62,946 nt of DNA from Polyangiaceae bacterium (GTDB lineage: Bacteria > Myxococcota_A > Polyangia > Polyangiales > Polyangiaceae): the NCBI GenBank assembly GCA_016933275.1, contig JAFGBI010000335.1:1-62946 (forward strand), read 5' to 3'. The notes under the pieces are model-generated. The model worked only from the letters and a program-made list of their open reading frames with translations, made no database searches and was not told the origin of the DNA. Positions 28,359-36,316 of the stretch are shown piece by piece. The position numbers were made by a program, and so were the translations under genes. Within the stretch, counting starts at the first letter, position 1; every line of letters starts with the position of its first letter.

Positions 28359-29852
28359 CTAAAAGTACTGCCGAGCCGAGAAGGAGAACGACTCGAGGTA
28401 TCGATCGACGATCTCGAGCTCGTACCGTCCCCTGAGCTCGAGCCACGACATCATCCGGTATCCAATCGAGCCATAGACCGTGCGGGCGTGGTGGAGCTCT
28501 TCGGCGCGCTGGTAGTAGTTGATCTTGAAGCGCTGGTAGTAGGTGCCAACCTCCGTCATGATCCTTCTACCGTCGTAACCGGCAGAGCCTCCGAGAGCGA
28601 CCAGCCACGGCTGACCGGGCGAGCTTGACACGTAGTTCCACTCCACGGTCGCGCCGAAGAACAGGCCAGGAAGGATGAGGTCATCGACACGCGAGTGGAG
28701 GTAGACCACGCCCACGTTGCGGTTGAAGGGCGTTTCGTCGTGCCCGACCACCACCCGCCCCCGCCACCCGAGGAGGTTCGTCCAGAGCGCTGCGTCGCCG
28801 AACTCTTGGTCCTTGAAGGCCTCGAAGCGGTAGCGAACGTGCGGGAGGCTCGGCCCAAGCAAGGAGAAGTAGGGATTCTCGCTCTCGGCAACCTCACCCA
28901 GGGTCACGAGCTGGGAGAAGAGCCGGGTATCGACGCCGAAGCCGTACGCGGGCAGGTAGAGCTGCATGGCGGCCCCGGCGTGGGACAGCTGCTCGTCGAG
29001 GCCACGAACCTGTGCCTTGGCCGTGACGAGCTCGGTCCTGGTCGAGGCAGCGAGGCCGTAGGAGAGCGTGGTGAGGTCCGAGCCGTTCGCCTCCACCGAG
29101 TCGTCGAACCGCTCTTGCACGAGGCGCGTGTCGAGCTCGAACTGGAGAGCGGGGCTGGGCCGGAGCACGGCACCGACGGAGGCCACCCAGTCCTCGAGGA
29201 GGCCGGGCATGGTCTCGAAGAAGTGGACGGTCTGCCCTCCGAACCCGAAAAGCAGCAGTCGCGGCCCGAAGGGACGCAGACCGAGCGACACCCCATCGAA
29301 GGTGAGCGGGAGTCCATGCTCCGAGTCTTGCCGGCCGAGCCGCGCGTGATCGAGCACCCCTGCGTCTCGCCATTGAGCCGAGAGCGCATAGGGCGCCACC
29401 CACACTCTCGAGTCATCGTGCTGGGAGGCGAAGAGATCGGTGTTGCCCTCGGTCTCCGGTCCATCCATGTCCCACCACAGCGCGCCCGAGAACAGCGCGA
29501 GGAAGTGGTCGTTGACGCCGTCGACCTGGGCGTCTGAGTGAAGCCTCAAACGGTGGTCGAGCTGGTCATCCACGGCGGCAGCCTCACCGAGCGGCCCCTG
29601 CGCCGTGAGAGCGCGGGACGCTCGACGAAGACGGTACTCCTCGAGAAGCGAAAGGCTACTCGTCCACCCGCGGGGGCGCTCCGGCCCGACCAGGGAAGAC
29701 TCGCCTTCCGACTCCGAATCGGCGGCCCCCTCCGCCGCCGCGAGCCGCGCTGGCCCGAGCACCAGGGCCGTGGCCAGGGCCGAGCCAGCAATGGCGCGCG
29801 CGAAAGGAGACCCACCGCGGAGCGATTGGACTGGGACGTCGTCGCCGGTCAC
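28359..29852 (-). CDS. Outer-membrane beta-barrel, porin-cytochrome type
   Basis: The roughly 497-residue protein has a signal peptide (AIAGSALATALVLGPARLAAAEG), alternating beta-strands (WVAPYALSAQW, LEFELDTRLV, YFSLLGPSLPHVRYRFEAF, TVEWNYVSSS, GSIGYRMMSWLELRGRYELEIV) and ends in Phe, the usual C-terminal residue of outer-membrane barrels. Placed between a small haem lipoprotein and a 13-haem lipoprotein, it is likely the porin sheath of a porin-cytochrome electron conduit. The exact start is uncertain; a GTG at 29852 with GTAGG upstream gives a sensible signal peptide, and longer starts are possible. Confidence 0.75.
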   Translation of the reverse strand: MTGDDVPVQSLRGGSPFARAIAGSALATALVLGPARLAAAEGAADSESEGESSLVGPERPRGWTSSLSLLEEYRLRRASRALTAQGPLGEAAAVDDQLDHRLRLHSDAQVDGVNDHFLALFSGALWWDMDGPETEGNTDLFASQHDDSRVWVAPYALSAQWRDAGVLDHARLGRQDSEHGLPLTFDGVSLGLRPFGPRLLLFGFGGQTVHFFETMPGLLEDWVASVGAVLRPSPALQFELDTRLVQERFDDSVEANGSDLTTLSYGLAASTRTELVTAKAQVRGLDEQLSHAGAAMQLYLPAYGFGVDTRLFSQLVTLGEVAESENPYFSLLGPSLPHVRYRFEAFKDQEFGDAALWTNLLGWRGRVVVGHDETPFNRNVGVVYLHSRVDDLILPGLFFGATVEWNYVSSSPGQPWLVALGGSAGYDGRRIMTEVGTYYQRFKINYYQRAEELHHARTVYGSIGYRMMSWLELRGRYELEIVDRYLESFSFSARQYF

Positions 29853-30001
29853 CGACTGGAACCTACACCCGAAGCCCGTTCCCGCCGTGGCAATCGCGGG
29901 GCGGCCCACCGGCCGCGAAGCCCGGGCGCCCCGGGGAGTAGCCGGGTCGATGGAGAACGGTGCGAAGCCGGCCAGGGCAGCGCTCCGCACCCGCATGGGT
30001 C

Positions 30002-30589
30002 TCAGGGGGCGATGGTCAGGGGCAAGCCAGGCAGCTCGGCTGCTCCCGTCCGATGGCATCGATCGCAATCCGCATCGCGTGCATCGGTCGCGAGCTTCAC
30101 CAACTCACCCGTCGCGTTGCGGATGCGGATGTCGGCAGCCGCCCAGTTTACGGCGGTGGTGCCCATGGCCCAGTACATCCCGTTGGCAGCCGTGTAGACG
30201 TAGTACTGGTTCGTGCCGTCCTTCACCCCGACCTCGACGTTGGGCGCCGGCGCGACGCCATCACTTCGGAACACGGTGCCTCCGAAGACGAGCTTGGTCG
30301 CCGCCACACCGGTCGCGTCGTGACACGACGCCATGCACGCCTGACCCGCGTTGGGCACCGCGACGTGATACCCACCGTCCGCCGGAGTCGGAGCCCCCGC
30401 GGGGTCATAGGCAGCGGGCCAGTAGTCGGCCGCAGCTCCACCGGTTGCCCCGCCCGTACCGGGGGTTCCCCCGCTTCCCCCGGACCCGCCGGTTCCCGTC
30501 TCGGTGCTGTCATCCCCACCGCCACACGCGGTTGGCAGCAGCAGGACCACAAGAAGCAGACCAAGTGGGGGAACGGTGCGAAACGTCAC
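30002..30589 (-). CDS. Small di-haem lipoprotein with CxxxCH motif
   Basis: The roughly 195-residue product has a lipoprotein signal (LLLVVLLLPTAC), a GGTGG-rich spacer, and two candidate haem sites: CMASCH (CxxxCH) near the middle and CDRCH (CxxCH) near the C-terminus. Between them lies a beta-rich region (VEVGVKDGTNQYYVYTAANG). It is the first gene of the minus-strand cytochrome operon and could be the outermost or capping electron carrier. GTG at 30589 is used because it gives a compact signal peptide; a GTG at 30619 is also in frame. Confidence 0.65.
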   Translation of the reverse strand: MTFRTVPPLGLLLVVLLLPTACGGGDDSTETGTGGSGGSGGTPGTGGATGGAAADYWPAAYDPAGAPTPADGGYHVAVPNAGQACMASCHDATGVAATKLVFGGTVFRSDGVAPAPNVEVGVKDGTNQYYVYTAANGMYWAMGTTAVNWAAADIRIRNATGELVKLATDARDADCDRCHRTGAAELPGLPLTIAP

Positions 30590-31010
30590 GAAGACCTCGT
30601 TGGGACGGAACCCTAGCACAAGAAACGACCTGGCTCAGCGGCCGCACTCTACGGTCAAGGTCACGTGAAGACAAGGCCGCTGCGATGGCTCCAATGGGTT
30701 CCCAACCTCGAACACCCATTCGGTCATGGCGTCGAGGATGCGGGACCGGGCACGGACGGTCCCACGTGGTCACAGCGCGCGCCGGAAGACGTGTGAAGGG
30801 AGTGAGGGGAAACCAGATGTTCGAGACCGCCGCGGGGCCGGGCTTGTCCGGTGGGCCCCGCTCTGAGAGACTGCGCCACGTTGGCTCTGCCGTGGACTCG
30901 GAGCTCCCCGCACGACCAGCTGCGGTGCTGATTGTCGGCCCGCACCGGAGCCGCAAGGCCGCTCCCAACCCCGCGGCTCGAGAACGATGGAAAGGTGATT
31001 CGGCGAAGCA
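30590..31010. other. Divergent promoter region, no gene seen
   Basis: This 421-bp gap separates the start of the cytochrome operon from the L-2-hydroxyglutarate oxidase gene. It must hold both promoters. I see no clear operator palindrome, although a FNR/CRP-like site would be of interest given the neighbouring cNMP-binding fusion. Confidence 0.4.
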
Positions 31011-32222
31011 ATGACGCAATACGACGTCGCGGTGGTCGGAGCCGGCGTGGTCGGGCTCGCCACTGCCTTCAAGCTGCTCGAGCGGGAACCCTCCCTGAAG
31101 GTGCTCGTGCTGGAGAAGGAGGTGAAGGTCGGCGCGCACCAGACGGGACACAACTCCGGGGTGCTGCATTCGGGCATCTACTACCAGCCCGGATCCCTCA
31201 AGGCCGAGAATTGCCGCCTGGGGCGCCTGTCCATGATCGAATTCTGCAAGACCGAGGCGATCCCTCACGAGATCTGCGGGAAGGTCATCGTGGCGGTCAG
31301 CGAGGGGGAGCTGCCCCTGCTCGACACCATCTTCCAGCGCGGCCAGGCCAACGGCGTGCGCTGTGAGCTCATCGACGCCGCGGCGCTCGCGGAGCTCGAG
31401 CCCCACGCCGCGGGGATCCGCGCCATCCATGTCCCCGACGCCGGCATCGTCGACTTCAAGGTCGTGTGTCGACGCCTGGCCGAGCGATTGACGACCGCGG
31501 GCGCCACGCTCGTCTACGAGACGGCAGTGGCGGATATGGCGGAGCGGGATGGGGCGATCGTGCTGCGCACGAAGCGCGCCGATTACGTGGCGAAGAAGGT
31601 CGTCACCTGCGGTGGCCTGCAGTCGGATCGACTCGCCCGTATGAGCGGCATGGACCCCGGGATGAAGATCGTCCCGTTCAAGGGCGAGTATTACGAGCTC
31701 GAGCCCCAGGCGGCCAAGCTGGTGAAGAACCTCATCTACCCCGTCCCCGATCCGGCCTTCCCCTTCCTCGGGGTCCATTTCACCCGGATGATCGGCGGCC
31801 ACGTGGAATGCGGGCCCAACGCGATCCTCGCCTTCGGACGCGAGTGTTACGGTAAGTTCGAGGTGGCCCCTCGAGACCTCTTCGAGTCGCTGACCTATCC
31901 CGGTTTCCTCAAGCTCGCCGCCAAGTACTGGCGGGTCGGCGCGGGCGAGTTCTGGCGCTCGTTCAGCAAGGCGGCGTTCGTCCGCGCGCTGCGGCGCCTG
32001 GTCCCGGCGGTGCAGGGCCCCCAGCTGAAGGTCGCCCCCGCCGGGATCCGGGCCCAAGCGCTCATGGTAAACGGGAAGCTAGTCGATGATTTTCTGATTC
32101 TCGAAGGAGAGCGAGTGATCAACGTCTGCAACGCGCCGTCCCCCGCGGCGACCTCATCGCTCAACATCGGCAGGTACATCGCCGAACGCGTCCTGGATCG
32201 GCGACCGCGGGCCGAGGCCTGA
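31011..32222 (+). CDS. lhgO: L-2-hydroxyglutarate oxidase
   Basis: The 403-residue flavoprotein starts with the Rossmann FAD motif VVGAGVVGLATA and carries the LhgO-specific HNSGVLHSGIYYQPGSLKA, followed by VPDAGIVDFK and a C-terminal NVCNAPSPAATSSLNIG, all matching the family over full length. It oxidises L-2-hydroxyglutarate to 2-oxoglutarate and passes electrons to the respiratory chain or oxygen, acting as a metabolite-repair enzyme at the membrane face. It heads the polysaccharide cluster but is 336 bases upstream of it and may be independent. Confidence 0.9.
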   Translation: MTQYDVAVVGAGVVGLATAFKLLEREPSLKVLVLEKEVKVGAHQTGHNSGVLHSGIYYQPGSLKAENCRLGRLSMIEFCKTEAIPHEICGKVIVAVSEGELPLLDTIFQRGQANGVRCELIDAAALAELEPHAAGIRAIHVPDAGIVDFKVVCRRLAERLTTAGATLVYETAVADMAERDGAIVLRTKRADYVAKKVVTCGGLQSDRLARMSGMDPGMKIVPFKGEYYELEPQAAKLVKNLIYPVPDPAFPFLGVHFTRMIGGHVECGPNAILAFGRECYGKFEVAPRDLFESLTYPGFLKLAAKYWRVGAGEFWRSFSKAAFVRALRRLVPAVQGPQLKVAPAGIRAQALMVNGKLVDDFLILEGERVINVCNAPSPAATSSLNIGRYIAERVLDRRPRAEA

Positions 32223-32557
32223 TCCCGGCGCTGCTCCGGCGACGCCGGCCGCGGATCGAGGCCCGGCACCTCGGCCGCCCCGGTCGCCACTGCCCCTCGC
32301 GCCACCGGTGGCCCTCCACTCGCCGCGGGCAGGGTCCCGATGAGCGCGGCCGCGGCGAGAAGATGAGGATTGACCCCCCATTCCCTGGCAATGGCGCGAG
32401 CCCGAGCATCGTAGCTGCGCATTCCGCGTGGAGACTGCGCCGCCCCCCGGCCCGGCCCACCCCCAGCTGGCCCTACCCCGAGCGGGAACCCCTTGGGGTG
32501 ATGACAGGGGCGAGAAACGGTGTAAAACCGCGATAACGATTGGTGGAGTGTCGAGCG
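32223..32557. other. Intergenic region before the polysaccharide cluster
   Basis: The 335-bp gap shows no convincing coding frame on either strand, RNA gene or repeat. It likely carries the promoter for the cytidylyltransferase and following sugar genes. Confidence 0.4.
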
Positions 32558-33352
32558 ATGGACCCAGCCCAAATCCCGGTGTTCGTACTGTGTGGCGGCT
32601 TCGGAACGCGTCTGAAGGAGGAGACCGAGCTCCGCCCCAAACCGATGGTACCCGTGGGGAACCACCCCATCCTCTGGCACATCCTGCGAACCTATTCGCA
32701 CCACGGCTTCAAGCGCTTCGTGCTGTGCCTCGGGTACAAGGCGGAGGTCATCAAGTCGTATTTCTTGAGCTACGCCTCCCTCAACAGCGATTTCACGGTG
32801 AACCTCGAGCGAAACGAGGTCACGGTCCACTCCGTCGATCACCACCTCGACTGGGACGTGACGCTGGCGTACACGGGGGACGGTGCGATGACGGGCGCTC
32901 GGGTCGCGCGCGCCGCGGAGCGCTACCTCGGTGACGCCGAGCTCTTCGCGGTGACTTACGGCGATGGACTCACCAACGCGGACCTCCAAGCCGAGCTCGA
33001 TTTTCACCTCGGCCACGGGAAGATCGGCACCCTGCTCGGCGCACGCCTGCCCTCTCGTTTCGGCGAGGTCGAGGTGTCGGGCGCCCAGGTCACCCGCTTC
33101 CAGGAGAAGCCCGACGCCGTGGACAGCTACATCAACGGCGGGTACTTCCTCTTTCGACGCGCCTTCCTCGAGTACCTCTCAGCAGACGAGTCCTGCGTCC
33201 TCGAACGGAAGCCGCTGGTCAGGCTCGCCGAAGCCGGACAGCTTTGTATGTACCGGCACCCGGGCTACTGGGCGTGCATGGACACCCAGCGGGATCGAGA
33301 GCAGCTGACCGCGCTCTGGGAATCCGGCGAGGCCCCCTGGAAGGTCTGGTAG
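32558..33352 (+). CDS. rfbF: Glucose-1-phosphate cytidylyltransferase-like
   Basis: The 264-residue protein matches sugar-phosphate nucleotidylyltransferases: VFVLCGGFGTRLKEET and RPKPMVPVG form the nucleotide-binding site, HILRTYSHHGFKRFVLCLGYK and TYGDGLTNADL follow as in RfbF, and VDSYINGGYFLF closes the active site. It should make CDP-glucose from CTP and glucose-1-phosphate, the entry to CDP-3,6-dideoxyhexoses or related sugars. No obvious CDP-glucose 4,6-dehydratase (RfbG) follows; one of the SDR genes downstream may serve. GGAG lies nine bases before the ATG. Confidence 0.8.
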   Translation: MDPAQIPVFVLCGGFGTRLKEETELRPKPMVPVGNHPILWHILRTYSHHGFKRFVLCLGYKAEVIKSYFLSYASLNSDFTVNLERNEVTVHSVDHHLDWDVTLAYTGDGAMTGARVARAAERYLGDAELFAVTYGDGLTNADLQAELDFHLGHGKIGTLLGARLPSRFGEVEVSGAQVTRFQEKPDAVDSYINGGYFLFRRAFLEYLSADESCVLERKPLVRLAEAGQLCMYRHPGYWACMDTQRDREQLTALWESGEAPWKVW

Positions 33353-33584
33353 GCTGGGGGGCCTGGTCTGATGACAAGCCGGCGTTGCGATGACCCCGGT
33401 GCAGGGAAGGAGGGTGGGCGATCCTGGCGGGGTTTTTCGGGGACGGCGACCGCTGCAGCGGGGCGCGTAGAAGCGACGGTGCCACCCTGCTAGAGAGGCG
33501 CCAGGTTTCGACCGGGACCCCGCAGTGCGCTGCGTGAGGTCGACGTGATGCATCATCGACAGCGACAAGTCGGAAGGACAGGCC

Positions 33585-34592
33585 ATGAAGGTTTTCGTAA
33601 CGGGTCACAAAGGCTACATCGGAGCTCACCTCGTCGAGCTGCTGAAGACCGGAGGCCACCAAGTGACGGGCTGCGATCTCGCGCTCTTCGCGGGGTCCGA
33701 GTGGGAACCGCTCGAGGTGCCCGATCGGGAGCTGATCAAGGACGTACGCCACCTCACCGTCGACGAGCTCCGCGGCCACGACTGCGTGATGCACCTCGCC
33801 GCCATCTCCAACGACCCGATGGGAGAGCTCGCTCCCGAGCTCACCACGGCCGTGAACCTCGAAGGTTCGGTGCGCCTCGCCGAGGTCGCCAAGGCCGCCG
33901 GCGTCCCGCGCTACCTCTTCTCGGGCAGTTGCTCGGTATACGGGCAGGGCGCCAAGCTGGATCTGGAGGAGGGGGACGCGCTGGCGCCCATCACCGCCTA
34001 CGCGCGATCCAAGACGGAGACCGAGCGCCGGGTTTCTGAGCTCGCCGATGAGAGCTTCACGCCCGCCTTCCTCCGCAACTCGACGGCCTACGGCTTCTCG
34101 CCCGCCCTGCGGATCGACCTCGTCGCCAACAACCTCCTCGGCTCGGCGCTCGCCTACGACCGGATCAAGATCATGAGCGACGGCACCCCCTGGCGACCGC
34201 TCGTTCACTGCCGGGACATCGCCCGTGCGTTCATCGCCTTCATGGAGGCGCCACGCGACGCGATCTTCAACCGCGCCGTCAACGTCGGGGGCAACGCCGA
34301 GAACTACCAGGTCCGAGACGTGGCGAACGTGGTCAAGCAGCTCGTGCCCACCGCCGAGGTCGAATACACTGGCGAGGTGGGCGCAGACCCACGAAACTAC
34401 CGCGTCAAGTTCGACCTATTGAACCAGCTCCTCCCGGACTTCAAGCTCCAGTATGACCTCGAGAGCGGCACCCGCGAGCTTCACCAGAAGATGCTCGCGC
34501 ACGGCTTCGGGAAGAAGGAATTCGAGGGCGAGCAGTTCGTGCGCCTCCGCTGGCTGAAGCGTACCCTGTCCAAGCTCGAGGGATCAGCGTAG
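33585..34592 (+). CDS. NAD-dependent epimerase/dehydratase (extended SDR)
   Basis: The 335-residue enzyme has the extended short-chain dehydrogenase pattern: VTGHKGYIGAHLV for NAD binding, DCVMHLAAISNDP, FSGSCSVYG and the catalytic YARSK (Tyr-x-x-x-Lys). The C-terminal half (NVGGNAENYQVRDVA, EVGADPRNYRVKFD) is typical of NDP-sugar epimerases and reductases. Its role is probably modification of the CDP- or dTDP-activated sugar made upstream. The specific reaction is not deducible from the sequence. Confidence 0.8.
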   Translation: MKVFVTGHKGYIGAHLVELLKTGGHQVTGCDLALFAGSEWEPLEVPDRELIKDVRHLTVDELRGHDCVMHLAAISNDPMGELAPELTTAVNLEGSVRLAEVAKAAGVPRYLFSGSCSVYGQGAKLDLEEGDALAPITAYARSKTETERRVSELADESFTPAFLRNSTAYGFSPALRIDLVANNLLGSALAYDRIKIMSDGTPWRPLVHCRDIARAFIAFMEAPRDAIFNRAVNVGGNAENYQVRDVANVVKQLVPTAEVEYTGEVGADPRNYRVKFDLLNQLLPDFKLQYDLESGTRELHQKMLAHGFGKKEFEGEQFVRLRWLKRTLSKLEGSA

Positions 34593-34634
34593 TCGCCACC
34601 AAGCTCAAGCAACCCCGGAAAGGCAAGGAAAGCC

Positions 34635-35183
34635 ATGATCTTCACCCCCAGCCCCCTCGGCGGTGCCGTCATCATCGACCTCGAGAAGCGCGAGGACGAG
34701 CGTGGGTTTTTCGCCCGCATGTTCTGCGAGCGCGAGTTCGCGCAGGCTGGACTCGTGACGCACTTCGTGCAGATGAACAACTCCCTCGCGGTCCAGCAGG
34801 GCACCCTGCGCGGTATGCACTACCAGCTCGCCCCCAAGGCCGAGACCAAGGTGGTGCGCTGCGTCCGGGGGGCGTTGCTCGATGTGATCATCGATCTTCG
34901 GCGAGACTCGCCGACGTTCCTCCAACACGCGTCGGTGGAGCTCACGGCCGACAACCGCCGGATGTTCTACGTGCCCAAGGGCTTCGCGCACGGCTTCATC
35001 ACCCTCGAACCCAACACCGAGGCGATATACCTGGTGGATGAATTCTATGCGCCCGAATGCGAGCGCGGGATCCGGTGGGACGACCCGAAGTTCGGCATCG
35101 CCTGGCCGCTCGAGCCCACGGTGCTCTCGGCGAAGGATGCGGGACACCGCGACTTCGAGCCGACCTTCCACCTCGGGAGCTGA
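34635..35183 (+). CDS. dTDP-4-dehydrorhamnose 3,5-epimerase family protein
   Basis: The 182-residue protein matches RfbC-type cupin epimerases: DERGFFARMF, NNSLAVQQGTLRGMHYQ with the catalytic His, AETKVVRCVRGALLDVIIDLR, and PKGFAHGFITL. It is full length. In this cluster it may epimerise C3/C5 of a 4-keto-6-deoxy sugar linked to CDP rather than dTDP, since no rmlA/B/D set is present. It lies 42 bases after the SDR gene and 2 bases before the next SDR, so the genes are co-transcribed. Confidence 0.85.
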   Translation: MIFTPSPLGGAVIIDLEKREDERGFFARMFCEREFAQAGLVTHFVQMNNSLAVQQGTLRGMHYQLAPKAETKVVRCVRGALLDVIIDLRRDSPTFLQHASVELTADNRRMFYVPKGFAHGFITLEPNTEAIYLVDEFYAPECERGIRWDDPKFGIAWPLEPTVLSAKDAGHRDFEPTFHLGS

Positions 35184-35185
35184 AG

Positions 35186-36124
35186 ATGCAAATCCTGTTC
35201 ACGGGTGCCAGCTCCTTCACCGGTTTCTGGTTCGTGAAGGCGTTCGCGGCGGCGGGCCACCAGGTGGTGGCGACCTTTCGCCAGCCGCTGGACTCCTACA
35301 CCGGGGTGCGGGGCGAGCGGGTTCGCGGGCTCGGCTCCCGGTGCGAGCCCGTGATCGGTTGCAGCTTCGGCGAGCCAGCCTTCCTCGAGCTCGTCCGGAG
35401 CCGAAGCTTCGACGTTCTTTGCCATCACGCGGCGGACGTCACCAACTACAAGAGCCCGGATTTCGACTTCCAGAGCGCCCTCACCAACAACACGCTCAAC
35501 CTCGCACCGGTGCTGGCGGCGCTCCGGGAACGCGGATGCCAGAGGGTCGTGCTCACCGGATCGGTGTTCGAAGCCGGCGAGGGGGCGGGCTCGGATGGAT
35601 TGCCCGCGTTCTCGCCGTACGGCCTATCGAAGGGCCTAACGGCGTCGGCCTTCGAGTACTACGCCCGCTTCTACGGGTGCCGCCTCGGCAAGTTCGTCAT
35701 CCCGAACCCGTTCGGTCCCTACGAAGATCCCCGCTTCACCGCGTACCTCGTCAGAAACTGGTTCGCGGGCACCACGCCGAGCGTCAATACCCCGGCCTAC
35801 GTCCGAGACAACATCCACGTCTCCCTCCTCGCCAAGGCCTACGTCGGCTTCACCCAGGGTCTCCCGGGCGGGGCGGGCATGATTCGTTCGAACCCGTCGG
35901 GCTACGTCGGCTCCCAGGGAAGCTTCGCTCTGCTGTTGGCAGGCGAACTGGAACGTCGCCTGGGGTTGCCCTGCCCCGTCGACCTAAGAATCCAGACACA
36001 GTTTGCCGAACCCCTTCTCCGCATCAACACGGATCCGGTCAACGGCGAGGCGTTGGGGTGGGACGAGGCGCAAGCCTGGGACGAGATGGCAGAGTACTAC
36101 CTCCGCGACCGCACCAAGGCGTGA
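35186..36124 (+). CDS. NAD-dependent epimerase/dehydratase (SDR)
   Basis: The 312-residue product begins with FTGASSFTGFW, a GxxxFxG variant of the nucleotide-binding loop, followed by DVLCHHAADVTNYKSPD, TGSVFEAGEG and SPYGLSKG containing the YxxxK active-site pair. It is of normal length for sugar-nucleotide reductases and epimerases. It is the last gene of the sugar block, and palindromic element copy 2 begins 13 bases after its stop. The exact reaction is unknown, but it is probably a later step after the RfbC-like epimerase. Confidence 0.75.
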   Translation: MQILFTGASSFTGFWFVKAFAAAGHQVVATFRQPLDSYTGVRGERVRGLGSRCEPVIGCSFGEPAFLELVRSRSFDVLCHHAADVTNYKSPDFDFQSALTNNTLNLAPVLAALRERGCQRVVLTGSVFEAGEGAGSDGLPAFSPYGLSKGLTASAFEYYARFYGCRLGKFVIPNPFGPYEDPRFTAYLVRNWFAGTTPSVNTPAYVRDNIHVSLLAKAYVGFTQGLPGGAGMIRSNPSGYVGSQGSFALLLAGELERRLGLPCPVDLRIQTQFAEPLLRINTDPVNGEALGWDEAQAWDEMAEYYLRDRTKA

Positions 36125-36136
36125 TGCCCTGAAGGG

Positions 36137-36280
36137 CTAGACCACCGATCAGGTTTCCGACAGCAGCGGCAGCGCTGGAAACCCGTGCGAGGCGAGGAAG
36201 CGTTTCCAGCGCTGCCTCCGGAGAGGTCTGCTGCCGGTTCGGTGCTCTAGGTGGTTGATTTGACGCAGCAATCAACCTAG
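36137..36280. repeat. CTAG-bounded palindromic element, copy 2 (inverted, shortened)
   Basis: A 144-bp copy in the reverse orientation to copy 1. The B module (36137-36250) keeps the long inverted repeat (GGCAGCGCTGGAAA and TTTCCAGCGCTGCC), while the A module has lost one arm of its short hairpin and ends ATCAACCTAG. It lies between the SDR gene and the Wzy-like gene and could trim or terminate the upstream transcript. Confidence 0.85.
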
Positions 36281-36316
36281 CTGACGATATGGTTTCCGGC
36301 TACATTCGAGCCTCGC

